Assembly: GCA_018716365.1 (NCBI GenBank)
Contig: DVKA01000234.1
Span: forward strand, 1-8,719
Direction: 5' to 3'
Length of the DNA stretch: 8,719 nt
DNA from: Candidatus Caccocola faecipullorum
Lineage (GTDB): Bacteria > Synergistota > Synergistia > Synergistales > Synergistaceae
The notes below the pieces were generated by a model that was not told the origin of the DNA, did not search any database, and saw nothing but the letters and a program-made list of their open reading frames with translations. This document shows, in pieces, positions 1-7,328 of the stretch. The position numbers were made by a program, and so were the translations under genes. How positions within the stretch are numbered: position 1 is the stretch's first letter; every line of letters starts with the position of its first letter.

Positions 1-2
1 TA

Positions 3-1253
3 AGGGTCAAGGTCGGCGAGAAATTCAACTCGAACGAGCTGCGTCTCACGCTGAACCGTCTTCAGGGACTCGGTTATTTCAGCGACGTCAACGTCAACTT
101 TGAGCCAGGCGAAAATCCCGACGAGGTTATACTGGTATTGACTGTAGAAGAGGCACGTACAGGCAGGCTCGGTTTTAACGTCGCATATGGAACGCAGAGC
201 GGCTTCGGCGGCGGTATGAGCTACGAGAACTCCAACATCTGGGGAAGCGGCCTGCGCCTCAGCGTCGGCTTTGAGCTCGGCGACCGCGAAGAATATTGGC
301 TGACTGTCGAGCAGCCGTACATGAGCAGCAAGATATTCGCATGGCGCGTAGGAGTTTACAGACGCGCATGGGACGACATTTATTACTATGAAGACGATAC
401 GGAATACCTCGAATACGACAGAGACCGCTTCGGCGCTTTTGTCGGATTTGGTAAAAAGTTCGCGGAAGAGTCTCAGTACAACTGGTATTTGCTGTTAGAC
501 TGGCATAATACTAAAAACGACAATATCCGCAATAACGCCTCCGCAGCTGAATGGGACCGTTACAGAAATGACAACCATTATGGCCCCAGTGCAACAACAG
601 AAGAAATGATAAGCGGTATTCGAGAAGAAGAACTTGGCGAAGGCGATTACTATTCCGCGACAGCCACCTTCAGGCGGTTCAACCTTGACGAATATCTGCC
701 GTATCAGAAGGGCGATATTGAGTCCGTCAACATACAGGTAGGCCAGGCAGACGTCGAAGGCGTTGATTACAGTTACGTGAAATACTGGTTTGAGGGACGT
801 TTCTATTATCCGATAGGCAACTTCTTAAAAGATATATTTGAAACGTCGTTCCTTGACGGGGTAGACGGCAAGCCTGTCATACTTGCGGCGCGCGTTGTAG
901 CTGGAGCGTCGAGCGGAGACGTACCGTATGACGAACTCTATGAAGTCGGCGGAGATACGACGCTGCGCGGATATGACGACGACTATTACCACGGCCGTAA
1001 TATGGTGTTGGGCAACATCGAACTCCGTATACCTATACAAAAAATGTTCAGCCTCGTTTTCTTCTATGATATAGGAAGAGCGTGGGATTCCGGCAAGATA
1101 AGAAATGGCCAGGAAGTTATCTACGGCGACGACGACTGGGGTACCTCGCCCGGAGTCGGTATAAGGCTTAACACGCCGCTCGGCAATTTACGCCTTGACT
1201 ACGCGAACGGCGAAGAGGACAGATTCAGTTTTGGCTTTGGAGAACTGTTCTAG
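3..1253 (+). CDS. bamA: BamA, outer-membrane protein assembly factor (5' end missing)
   Basis: This is the C-terminal 416 residues of an Omp85-family protein; the reading frame is open to the left edge, so the start lies outside the window. The first ~50 residues are the end of the last POTRA domain (hydrophobic helix followed by LGYFSDV). The rest, from about GRLGFNVAYG, is a beta-barrel of roughly 365 residues, close to a full 16-strand barrel. The Omp85 signature LRGY (963-974; the VRGF/Y motif of loop 6) is present, as are the conserved FYDIGRAW and LRLDYANG stretches near the end. The last residue is Phe, as expected of an outer-membrane beta-signal. The protein folds and inserts barrel proteins in the outer membrane. 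An Asn/Asp/Glu-rich stretch at about 500-660 looks like a long external loop. GC content is lower here than in the downstream genes. The family call is secure; another Omp85 member (TamA-like) is possible but fits the operon less well. Confidence 0.93.
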   Translation, partial: RVKVGEKFNSNELRLTLNRLQGLGYFSDVNVNFEPGENPDEVILVLTVEEARTGRLGFNVAYGTQSGFGGGMSYENSNIWGSGLRLSVGFELGDREEYWLTVEQPYMSSKIFAWRVGVYRRAWDDIYYYEDDTEYLEYDRDRFGAFVGFGKKFAEESQYNWYLLLDWHNTKNDNIRNNASAAEWDRYRNDNHYGPSATTEEMISGIREEELGEGDYYSATATFRRFNLDEYLPYQKGDIESVNIQVGQADVEGVDYSYVKYWFEGRFYYPIGNFLKDIFETSFLDGVDGKPVILAARVVAGASSGDVPYDELYEVGGDTTLRGYDDDYYHGRNMVLGNIELRIPIQKMFSLVFFYDIGRAWDSGKIRNGQEVIYGDDDWGTSPGVGIRLNTPLGNLRLDYANGEEDRFSFGFGELF

Positions 1254-2508
1254 TTCTGGCAGAAAGTCATATATAAGTATAGTTGCGGCAATTTTAATTG
1301 CCGCAACATTTTTGCTTGTTCCCGGAAAAGCGTGGGCCGTTTCGATAGAGGCCGAAGGGCTCAAAGAGTGGCAGAAAGAACTTGCGCTTCAGACGCTTAC
1401 GGCTGTCGCGGAGAGCATCCCTCAGTCGGGAAGCTCTTCGTATCGCGCGGAGATTTTGCAGACTGTCGCGCGCCGGCTTTTTTCCGGTTACCTTGTGACC
1501 GTCAAATCGCTCGGGCGCGGCTCTGCTGCGGTCAGGTTTGACGCGGCGGGGGAGGAGCTTTTCTGGCGTGTCGAAGTAGCTACGCCGTCGCTCCGCGATA
1601 TGCCGCTGGAGTGGTTTCGCTCGGACGTCTCCGGCCTTGCTGATGAAATTTCAATACTTTTGCAGGGCGTTCCGATAGAATCGCTGTCGTGGTCGGACCG
1701 CGCGCTTCAGGAAAAGATCAACGCGCTTGCGGAAGAGCGGCTGCCCGGCTGGACGCCAGAGATGCTTGTGACCCGCGGAGAGTCGGACGCCGTGCTCAGC
1801 GTTTCCTTCGTCCCGCAGATGCCCATGATTCTGGCCGTCAACCCGTCGTTTACCTCTACGTCGCTGCCGACGCTGTTTTACGGGGAATTCCGCGACGACC
1901 TTCAGGGGCATTACGCTCCTCTGGTCGGCCTGCCCGTCAAGTGGGCGTCAAAACATTCCTCCGATCTGGCGAAATGGACGGAGGGGTATCTTAACGAACA
2001 GGTTCTTGTGAAACGTACAAATTCATCTGCCGAGGCAACATTCCAGGCTTCGCAGATTTCGAACATGAACGTCCGCCTGGAGAGCCGAAACTACACCATC
2101 GCGGCGTGGGCGACGGTCTACGCCGGAACGTCCGACAAATCTGCGGAGCTGGGGCTGCATCTTGGGCGTAAGGTCGAGATCATTCCCGACCTCGACATGG
2201 AAGCTTACGCGGAGGGAATCCTCGGGCTGCGCGACTGGGACATGGACGGGCGTTTCGGACTGCGCTGGCGGCCTATGGTCCGCAACCTCTGGCTCGGCGG
2301 CGAATGGGACACTGAAGATGAAATGTGGTGGGGGAAGCTGTCGCTCGACGCGCAGCTTCACAAGCCCTACGCATGGGTGCGTCTGCGCGAGGACGGCGTC
2401 TTTAACGGCGCTCTCGGTTGGCGCGCTACGGAATATATATCTTTTGAAGTCGAATACGACGAGCGCGACGAAGACAGGTGGAGCCTGAAAATGATAGGCA
2501 ACCTCTAG
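1231..2508 (+). CDS. Uncharacterised exported protein, probably outer-membrane or periplasmic
   Basis: I do not recognise this family. The frame is open from TTG at 1195, but TTG at 1231 is preferred: it has GAAGAGG at 1212-1218, 12 bases upstream, and gives a 425-residue protein with a normal signal peptide (Arg-Lys, a hydrophobic run at residues ~14-31, and KAWA as a signal peptidase I site, cut after residue 36). TTG at 1237 is also possible. Either way the start lies inside the end of bamA, so translation is probably coupled. Residues ~45-205 contain helix pairs followed by strand pairs, loosely POTRA-like. Residues ~280-425 are a series of aromatic-rich amphipathic strands (for example RFGLRWRPM and LWLGGEWD) ending ...MIGNL, like a small beta-barrel or beta-sandwich, although a terminal Leu is not a classical beta-signal. 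Its place between bamA and lpxD, where many diderms carry the chaperone skp/ompH, suggests a role in outer-membrane or LPS assembly. Being a gene is near certain; the role is inference. Confidence 0.85.
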   Translation: MALENCSSSGRKSYISIVAAILIAATFLLVPGKAWAVSIEAEGLKEWQKELALQTLTAVAESIPQSGSSSYRAEILQTVARRLFSGYLVTVKSLGRGSAAVRFDAAGEELFWRVEVATPSLRDMPLEWFRSDVSGLADEISILLQGVPIESLSWSDRALQEKINALAEERLPGWTPEMLVTRGESDAVLSVSFVPQMPMILAVNPSFTSTSLPTLFYGEFRDDLQGHYAPLVGLPVKWASKHSSDLAKWTEGYLNEQVLVKRTNSSAEATFQASQISNMNVRLESRNYTIAAWATVYAGTSDKSAELGLHLGRKVEIIPDLDMEAYAEGILGLRDWDMDGRFGLRWRPMVRNLWLGGEWDTEDEMWWGKLSLDAQLHKPYAWVRLREDGVFNGALGWRATEYISFEVEYDERDEDRWSLKMIGNL

Positions 2509-2513
2509 CGCGC

Positions 2514-2520
2514 GGAGAGG
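2514..2520 (+). promoter_or_regulatory. Ribosome binding site that decides the lpxD start
   Basis: GGAGAGG lies 10 bases before the ATG at 2531 but only 1 base before the in-frame ATG at 2522. The spacing therefore favours 2531 as the true start of lpxD. Confidence 0.7.
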
Positions 2521-2530
2521 AATGTGCGGT

Positions 2531-3574
2531 ATGTCTAAAGTTATAACCCTTGCGCAGATCGCCGGGCTCACGGGAGGAAGCGTGGTAGGCGATCCCGAAA
2601 TAAGAGTATCTTCTATTTCCGACCCACGGAAGCCGAAAGAAGGCGCCATTTCCCCGCTCTGGGAGAAGAAGCTGGAAAAGTTTGCGGCAGGCTGTCCCGT
2701 GCTCTTCACGAAAAAAGGATGGGTCAGTGAAGGGCAGAGCGGCGTAGAACTTGACGATCCGCGCGTCGGCCTCATCGCTCTTCTGCATTTTTTTGACGAA
2801 GCGCCGGAGCGCATGAGAGAAATCTCCGAGCGCGCGGTCGTCGACGAAGGCGCGTCGCTTGGCGAAAACGTAGCTGTCGGCGCGGGCAGCGTAATAAAGG
2901 CGGGAGCGTCTGTCGGCGACGGAACCGTCATAATGGAGAACGTATTTATAGACTGCGGAGTCACGATTGGGAAAAACTGCGTGATAGAGCCCGGCGCCGT
3001 CGTCTTCCACCACAGCGTGCTCGGCGACCGCTGCGTGCTGCACGCGAACGCCGTCGTCGGCTGCGACGGCTTCGGCTTCGTCCCCGATCCGAAAGCAGGG
3101 ATGGTTAAAATTCCACAGATCGGCATCGCGCACCTCGACGACGGAGTGGAGATCGGCGCTTTCAGCTCCGTCGACCGCGCTACGTTCGGCGAGACCTATA
3201 TAGGCCCGTGCACTAAAATTGACAGCCACGTAAAAATCGGCCATAACTGCTGGATCGGCGGATATACGATTATCGTCGCACAGTCCGGCATCGCCGGCAG
3301 CAGCCACGTCGGCAGCAGGGTGATCATGGCCGCGCAGTCCGGCGCGGCGAACCACGCTACCATCGGCGACGGATGTACGGTCGGCGGACGCGCCGGGGTA
3401 TCCTCCGACATTCCAGCCGGCGCGGTGGTCTCCGGGTTCCCCGCGCAGGACCACAGAAAAGAACTCCGTATTCAGGCGGCGATACGCCAGCTTCCCGAAA
3501 TTTCGTCGAACGTCAGGGATTTCGGCAAGCGTATAGCGGCGCTCGAAAAAAGGCTCGAAGATGAAAACGCTTAA
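2531..3574 (+). CDS. lpxD: LpxD, UDP-3-O-(3-hydroxyacyl)glucosamine N-acyltransferase
   Basis: The enzyme adds the second 3-hydroxyacyl chain, from acyl-ACP, to UDP-3-O-acyl-glucosamine: the third step of lipid A synthesis, in the cytoplasm. With the start at 2531 (MSKVITL) the protein has 347 residues, close to E. coli LpxD (341). Residues 1 to ~100 form the uridine-binding N-domain. Residues ~100-310 are left-handed beta-helix hexapeptide repeats with the LpxD hallmarks GCDGFGF and VDRATFGET. The last ~35 residues are a charged helix (ALEKRLEDE) of the kind that packs in the trimer. His238 in KIGHNC corresponds to the catalytic His239 of E. coli. The gene follows the unknown exported protein by 22 bases and its end overlaps lpxC by 14 bases, implying co-translation. 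The GCDGFGF motif and N-domain separate it from LpxA. Confidence 0.96.
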   Translation: MSKVITLAQIAGLTGGSVVGDPEIRVSSISDPRKPKEGAISPLWEKKLEKFAAGCPVLFTKKGWVSEGQSGVELDDPRVGLIALLHFFDEAPERMREISERAVVDEGASLGENVAVGAGSVIKAGASVGDGTVIMENVFIDCGVTIGKNCVIEPGAVVFHHSVLGDRCVLHANAVVGCDGFGFVPDPKAGMVKIPQIGIAHLDDGVEIGAFSSVDRATFGETYIGPCTKIDSHVKIGHNCWIGGYTIIVAQSGIAGSSHVGSRVIMAAQSGAANHATIGDGCTVGGRAGVSSDIPAGAVVSGFPAQDHRKELRIQAAIRQLPEISSNVRDFGKRIAALEKRLEDENA

Positions 3575-4385
3575 AGATGAGATAAAAATTTCCGGCGTCG
3601 GCCTCCATTCAGGCGAAAAGACGACGGTGCGCCTGATGCCCTCGGAGCGCCCCGGCATCTGGTTTGCAAACAAAGCCGGCGAGCTCTCCAACGTTGTTGA
3701 GGCGGTAGTCGAAGAGGACCAGCGTCTTACCGGCTTCTCGCTTCCGAACGGCGTCGCTGTGAGGACCGGGGAACATATGCTCGCGGCGATAGCGGGTATG
3801 GAACTCGACGCCGTTGAAATTTTTCTGGAGGGCGGAGAAGTCCCTATAATGGACGGCAGCGCCTTTCCGTTTGCGGAGGCGATAAACGAAACCGGCTTCC
3901 GCGACGTGTCAGGCGACGCCCCGCGTCGAGCGCTTGCCTCGCCGATAGCCCTCGAAGAGAACGGAGGAAAACGTTTTCTCGCCGCCGTTCCTTCGGAAAA
4001 ACTCTGCGTAAGCTACGTGATAGATTATTCGGGTACGCCGGTCGGCACACAAAATGTCACGTACGATGTTACACGCGAGACTTTTTATAATATAATTTCT
4101 AAAGCAAGAACGTTCGGACTCACGTCCGAGCTTGAATATCTTAGGCGGCACGGCCTCGTGAAGGGTGGAAGCCTCGACAACGCGCTTGTATTCGACGGCG
4201 AAGGACTTGTGGGGAGCGCTTCTCTGCGCTTCCCGCTCGAGTGCGTCACGCATAAGGTGATAGACCTGCTCGGCGATCTGACGCTCGCCGGACCGATTCC
4301 GACGGCGCACTACGTCGCGATAGCGGCAGGCCACAGTATTCACGGCAAGCTCGCGAGAAGGATACGGACGGTTTTTCCATCATAA
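3561..4385 (+). CDS. lpxC: LpxC, UDP-3-O-acyl-N-acetylglucosamine deacetylase
   Basis: This zinc amidase removes acetate from UDP-3-O-acyl-GlcNAc, the committed step of lipid A synthesis, in the cytoplasm. All key residues are visible: the general base Glu71 and zinc ligand His72 (GEHMLAA), MDGSAFPF at 97-104, KARTFG at 181-186, zinc ligands His231 and Asp235 with Asp239 (HKVIDLLGDL), and catalytic His258 (AAGHSIHG). At 274 residues it lacks the longer C-terminal tail of E. coli LpxC (305 residues), which is normal for shorter family members. The ATG lies inside the end of lpxD, with AAAGG 7 bases upstream. It is not fused to FabZ, unlike the LpxC-FabZ fusion of Bacteroidota, although fabZ is the next gene. 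Confidence 0.97.
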   Translation: MKTLKDEIKISGVGLHSGEKTTVRLMPSERPGIWFANKAGELSNVVEAVVEEDQRLTGFSLPNGVAVRTGEHMLAAIAGMELDAVEIFLEGGEVPIMDGSAFPFAEAINETGFRDVSGDAPRRALASPIALEENGGKRFLAAVPSEKLCVSYVIDYSGTPVGTQNVTYDVTRETFYNIISKARTFGLTSELEYLRRHGLVKGGSLDNALVFDGEGLVGSASLRFPLECVTHKVIDLLGDLTLAGPIPTAHYVAIAAGHSIHGKLARRIRTVFPS

Positions 4386-4393
4386 ATTTTTCA

Positions 4394-4420
4394 GGCGCTG
4401 CCGCGGCACCGCCAGGGAGG
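4394..4420 (+). promoter_or_regulatory. Small hairpin abutting the fabZ ribosome binding site
   Basis: In the 45-base lpxC-fabZ gap an inverted repeat (GGCG...CGCC, 4394-4397 with 4410-4413, enclosing TGC-CGCG-GCA across one C-C mismatch) sits directly against the Shine-Dalgarno AGGGAGG at 4414-4420, which is 10 bases before the fabZ ATG. It is not followed by a T-run, so it is not a terminator. Any effect on translation is inference. Confidence 0.4.
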
Positions 4421-4430
4421 AAGATTTTTC

Positions 4431-4907
4431 ATGCAAATTAACATCAACGAGATAATGGGGCTGCTTCCGCACAGATACCCCTTTCTGCTTGTTGACAGGA
4501 TCGAGGAGGTCATCGACACCGACACGGTGAAAGAGGTGACGGGCTACAAGAACGTCACCTTCAACGAGCCCTTCTTCCAGGGGCATTTCCCCGACGAGCC
4601 CGTAATGCCGGGAGTGCTCATCCTTGAGGCGATGGGACAGGTCGGCGCGGTGCTCATGAAGATGCAGAAGGAATTCCAGACGGGCGAGCGCAAGCTGGTC
4701 TATCTGACTTCCATAGACAACGCGAAATTCCGCAAGCCCGTAAAGCCGGGCGACCAGCTCCGCACGACCGCGAGGCTCAAGAGACGCCGCGGCAGCATGG
4801 GCAAATTCGAGTTTGTGGCTACGGTCGACGGCGAGATAGTCGCGCAGGCGGAGATGGGCTTCCATATCGCTTCGGGCCTTACGCTAGAGGCGGAAGACAA
4901 GAAATGA
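4431..4907 (+). CDS. fabZ: FabZ, 3-hydroxyacyl-ACP dehydratase
   Basis: FabZ dehydrates 3-hydroxyacyl-ACP to trans-2-enoyl-ACP in fatty acid elongation, and so competes with LpxA and LpxD for the same hydroxyacyl-ACP. The 158-residue protein is a single hot-dog domain of usual length. [11 protein letters not shown] is at 13-23. The catalytic pair is His52 ([12 protein letters not shown]) and Glu66 (LILEAMGQ), matching His54 and Glu68 of E. coli. [16 protein letters not shown] follows. The absence of the FabA-type sequence and its place between lpxC and lpxA make FabZ rather than FabA the clear call. A good Shine-Dalgarno lies at 4414-4420. The stop overlaps the next start as ATGA (4904-4907), so lpxA is probably translationally coupled to it. 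Confidence 0.97.
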   Translation: MQININEIMGLLPHRYPFLLVDRIEEVIDTDTVKEVTGYKNVTFNEPFFQGHFPDEPVMPGVLILEAMGQVGAVLMKMQKEFQTGERKLVYLTSIDNAKFRKPVKPGDQLRTTARLKRRRGSMGKFEFVATVDGEIVAQAEMGFHIASGLTLEAEDKK

Positions 4908-5716
4908 GCGTTCAAATACATCCTACCGCGATAGTCGCCAAAGAGGCGAAGCTCGGCGAAAACGTAAAGATAGGCCCCTACTGCATCGTCGACCCTAAAG
5001 TCGAGATAGGCGACGGCTCCGAGCTGCGCGCCTTCTCGCGCGTATGCGATTACACTAGGATGGGCGCGGGCTGCGTGATTCACGAACACGCGGTCATCGG
5101 CGGGCTTCCGCAGGACCTCAGCTACCGCGGCGAAGAGACATGGGCCATCCTCGGCGACAGGGTCGTCTGCCGCGAGTTCGTCACGGTGAACCGCGCCGCG
5201 GGCGAGGGCAACGTGACGCAGGTCGGCGACGGATGCTTCATTATGGAGAACGTCCACCTCGCGCACAACGTCCGCATCGGCCACGACTGCACGATAGCGA
5301 ACAAGTCCGGCATCTCCGGCCACGTCGTCGTCGGCGACTACGTCGTAATAGGCGGCATGACCGGTTTCCATCAGTTCACCCATATAGGCTCCTACTGCAT
5401 GATAGGCGGCCTTTCGCGCATAACGCAGGACGTGCCTCCTTACTGCCTAGCGGCTGGGATACCGCTGCGCGTCTTCGACATCAACAAGGTCGGCCTGCGC
5501 CGCCGCGGCTTCGAGTCGTCCACGCGCCGCAAGATTCGCGACATGTACAAGCTCATATACAATTCGGCGCTTCCGATGAAAGAGGCGCTGAAGCAGCTCG
5601 CGGAGAAGTACCCCGGCGACGCGGAGGCGAAGATGATACTCGACTTCGCCGCGGAGAGCACGAGGGGCTTTACGCCGCGCGTGACGCACGACTGGGAGCG
5701 CAAGGCGGAGGAATAG
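4904..5716 (+). CDS. lpxA: LpxA, acyl-ACP--UDP-N-acetylglucosamine O-acyltransferase
   Basis: LpxA catalyses the first step of lipid A synthesis: transfer of a 3-hydroxyacyl chain to the 3-OH of UDP-GlcNAc. The 270 residues compare with 262 in E. coli. Residues ~1-185 are hexapeptide repeats of a left-handed beta-helix (HPTAIV, AKLGENVKIG, PKVEIGDGSE). Residues ~190-270 are the helical C-domain (NKVGLRRRGF, YKLIY). His121 in HLAHNV matches catalytic His125 of E. coli, and His140 and His156 match His144 and His160. Gly169 aligns with E. coli Gly173 of the acyl-length ruler, which in the known family allows a 14-carbon chain. The start overlaps the fabZ stop by 4 bases. lpxB and lpxI/lpxH do not follow; kdsC does, one base after the stop. 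Confidence 0.97.
   Translation: MSVQIHPTAIVAKEAKLGENVKIGPYCIVDPKVEIGDGSELRAFSRVCDYTRMGAGCVIHEHAVIGGLPQDLSYRGEETWAILGDRVVCREFVTVNRAAGEGNVTQVGDGCFIMENVHLAHNVRIGHDCTIANKSGISGHVVVGDYVVIGGMTGFHQFTHIGSYCMIGGLSRITQDVPPYCLAAGIPLRVFDINKVGLRRRGFESSTRRKIRDMYKLIYNSALPMKEALKQLAEKYPGDAEAKMILDFAAESTRGFTPRVTHDWERKAEE
5707..5711 (+). promoter_or_regulatory. Ribosome binding site for the TTG start of kdsC
   Basis: GGAGG lies inside the last codons of lpxA, 6 bases before TTG at 5718. It supports the rare start codon, since the next possible start would remove part of the catalytic motif region. Confidence 0.75.
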
Positions 5717-5717
5717 C

Positions 5718-6197
5718 TTGATAAAACTTTTCGCGATGGACGTCGACGGCACGCTGACCGACGGCGGCATCTACATGGACGGCGCGGGCGGCGAGATGAA
5801 GCGCTTCGACGTGCAGGACGGGCAGGGGATAGCCCAGCTCCTGAGGAAGGGCGTCAAGGTCGTCTTCATCAGCGGGCGCTTCTCGGCTCCTACGCAGAGG
5901 CGCGCGGAGGATTTGAAGATAACGCGCTGCGTCAACGGCATAAAGGACAAGCTGCCGGAGCTTGAGAAAATCGCCGCAGAGTTCGGAACGGGCGCGGAGG
6001 AGACCGCGTACGCCGGCGATGACCTGCCCGATATCGACTGCATACGCTGGGCGGGCCTCGGTATAGCTGTCGCCAACGCGCGCCCCGAGGTGCTCGAGGC
6101 TGCGCGTTACGTTACGCGCAGCGCCGGAGGGCGCGGCGCGATACGCGAGTGCGCCGACATGATAATCAGAATCAACGACGGAGAGAATATCTGTTGA
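5718..6197 (+). CDS. kdsC: KdsC, 3-deoxy-D-manno-octulosonate-8-phosphate phosphatase
   Basis: This HAD-superfamily phosphatase converts Kdo-8-phosphate to Kdo, the sugar linking lipid A to the LPS core; it acts in the cytoplasm as a tetramer. The 159 residues contain the full set of HAD motifs: DVDGTLTDG with nucleophile Asp8 and acid/base Asp10, FISGR with Ser52, Lys78 in KDKLPEL, and GDDLPDID with Asp101 and Asp102. The cap-less short form and the C-terminal SAGGRGAIRE (135-144), matching the AGGRGAVRE of E. coli KdsC, separate it from general HAD hydrolases. A related sugar phosphatase (for example of a CMP-sialic or legionaminic acid pathway) is less likely in this lipid A setting. The TTG start is one base after the lpxA stop, behind a strong GGAGG. 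The stop overlaps the next TTG start as TTGA. Confidence 0.92.
   Translation: MIKLFAMDVDGTLTDGGIYMDGAGGEMKRFDVQDGQGIAQLLRKGVKVVFISGRFSAPTQRRAEDLKITRCVNGIKDKLPELEKIAAEFGTGAEETAYAGDDLPDIDCIRWAGLGIAVANARPEVLEAARYVTRSAGGRGAIRECADMIIRINDGENIC
6180..6185 (+). promoter_or_regulatory. Ribosome binding site that decides the LptF/G start
   Basis: GGAGAG sits 8 bases before TTG at 6194. The frame is open further up to 6149, but the added residues (MRRHDNQNQRRREYL) are only a second reading of the kdsC end and precede no better signal, so 6194 is preferred. Confidence 0.7.
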
Positions 6198-7309
6198 ATA
6201 TATCATCGTTTAAGATAAGAGCTCTTGATCGCTTCATACTGAACGAGCTGAAAGCGCCGTTTTTCTTCGGCCTCGTCGCCTTTACGATAATCCTCGTCGC
6301 GGGCGGCCTGCTCTTCCAGATGGCGGAGCTCATAATACAGCAGGGCGTTTCTATAGGCATAGTCATAAGGCTCTTCATTTACTACATGCCGAGGCTCGTC
6401 GTCTTCACGATACCGATGAGCTGTCTGCTCGCCGCGCTGCTCGGTTTCGGTAAATTGTCCGCGAACTCCGAGATAGTCGCGCTCAAGTCCGCCGGGCTCT
6501 CGTTCCAGCGCATCGTGCGCCCCGTCGTCGCGGCGGCCTTCGTCATATCGATATGCGCGCTCGTCATTAATGAGAGCATCGTCCCGATGAGCGAACGCGC
6601 GGCGGCGAACGTCATGAAGTACGAAGTGCTCCACGAGTCCGCGCCGGTCTTTAAGGCGAAGGTCTTCCTCAAGGAAGAGGGCGGCGGCGCGGTCGAGCGC
6701 GTCATCTACATCGACAAGATGGACAACAAGACTAAGCAGATGGAGAACGTCGTCGTCGAGGAATTTGAAGGCGGCCGCCTGGCGCGCGTCATCGCGGCAA
6801 AGACCGGCGAATGGATCTCCGGAAGCTGGTGGCTCACCGACGGCGCTGTCTACGAGATAAAGGAGACGAAGGAAGTCGGCCTGCTCTTCAAGTTCAACCG
6901 CCAGGCGCTCATGCTCAACATGGCTCCCGACGAGATTTCCGCGAACGACAGAAAGCCGGACGAAATGACGATTCCGGAGCTGCTGCGCGCGATCGAGATA
7001 CGCGGCAAGACCGGCGCGGAGGCGGGAGACCTCTGGATGGCCTTCCATCTGCGTCTCGCGGTGCCGTGGGCCTGCCTCATCTTCGGCATACTCGGCGCGG
7101 CGCTCGGCAGCAGGCCGCAGCGCTCGAGTTCGAGCGTCGGCCTCGGCTTCAGCGTCATAATAATCTTTGTCTACTACGTGATAATGTCCTTCGGGCGCGC
7201 GCTCGGCGAGAGCGGCTCGCTTCCGCCGCTGCTTGCGGCCTGGGTCGCGAACCTCGTCTTCCTCGCGATAAGCGTATTCTTCTGCCTGAGGGCGAACCGT
7301 CTCGGCTGA
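6194..7309 (+). CDS. lptF/lptG: LptF/LptG-family LPS export permease (YjgP/YjgQ)
   Basis: This is an inner-membrane subunit of the LptB2FGC ABC transporter, which pulls LPS out of the membrane and passes it to the periplasmic bridge. The 371 residues (TTG start at 6194) show the family layout: three membrane helices (~22-46, 60-84, 106-126), a periplasmic beta-rich domain (~135-255, the jellyroll), and three more helices (~284-304, 316-336, 345-366). NSEIVALKSAGLS at 91-103 matches the cytoplasmic coupling helix that contacts LptB, and GSRPQRSSSSVGLGFS at 305-320 matches the conserved loop between helices 4 and 5. An N-terminal LDRFI recalls LptG (LDRYI), but I cannot settle F against G. It overlaps kdsC by 4 bases and is the last gene before the operon terminator. 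Only one such subunit is present here. Confidence 0.93.
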   Translation: MNISSFKIRALDRFILNELKAPFFFGLVAFTIILVAGGLLFQMAELIIQQGVSIGIVIRLFIYYMPRLVVFTIPMSCLLAALLGFGKLSANSEIVALKSAGLSFQRIVRPVVAAAFVISICALVINESIVPMSERAAANVMKYEVLHESAPVFKAKVFLKEEGGGAVERVIYIDKMDNKTKQMENVVVEEFEGGRLARVIAAKTGEWISGSWWLTDGAVYEIKETKEVGLLFKFNRQALMLNMAPDEISANDRKPDEMTIPELLRAIEIRGKTGAEAGDLWMAFHLRLAVPWACLIFGILGAALGSRPQRSSSSVGLGFSVIIIFVYYVIMSFGRALGESGSLPPLLAAWVANLVFLAISVFFCLRANRLG

Positions 7310-7328
7310 GGCGAGTTTCAGAAACTTC

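Noticed and set aside
2023..3691. Long - strand open frames (367 and 421 residues) opposite the unknown protein and lpxD
   Set aside because: They are antisense to lpxD, whose motifs and catalytic residues are intact. The translations are low-complexity Arg/Ala/Pro-rich shadows typical of GC-rich DNA.
6203..7048. - strand open frame of 281 residues
   Set aside because: It is antisense to the LptF/G permease, which has the expected helices and motifs; the charged composition is a mirror of hydrophobic codons.
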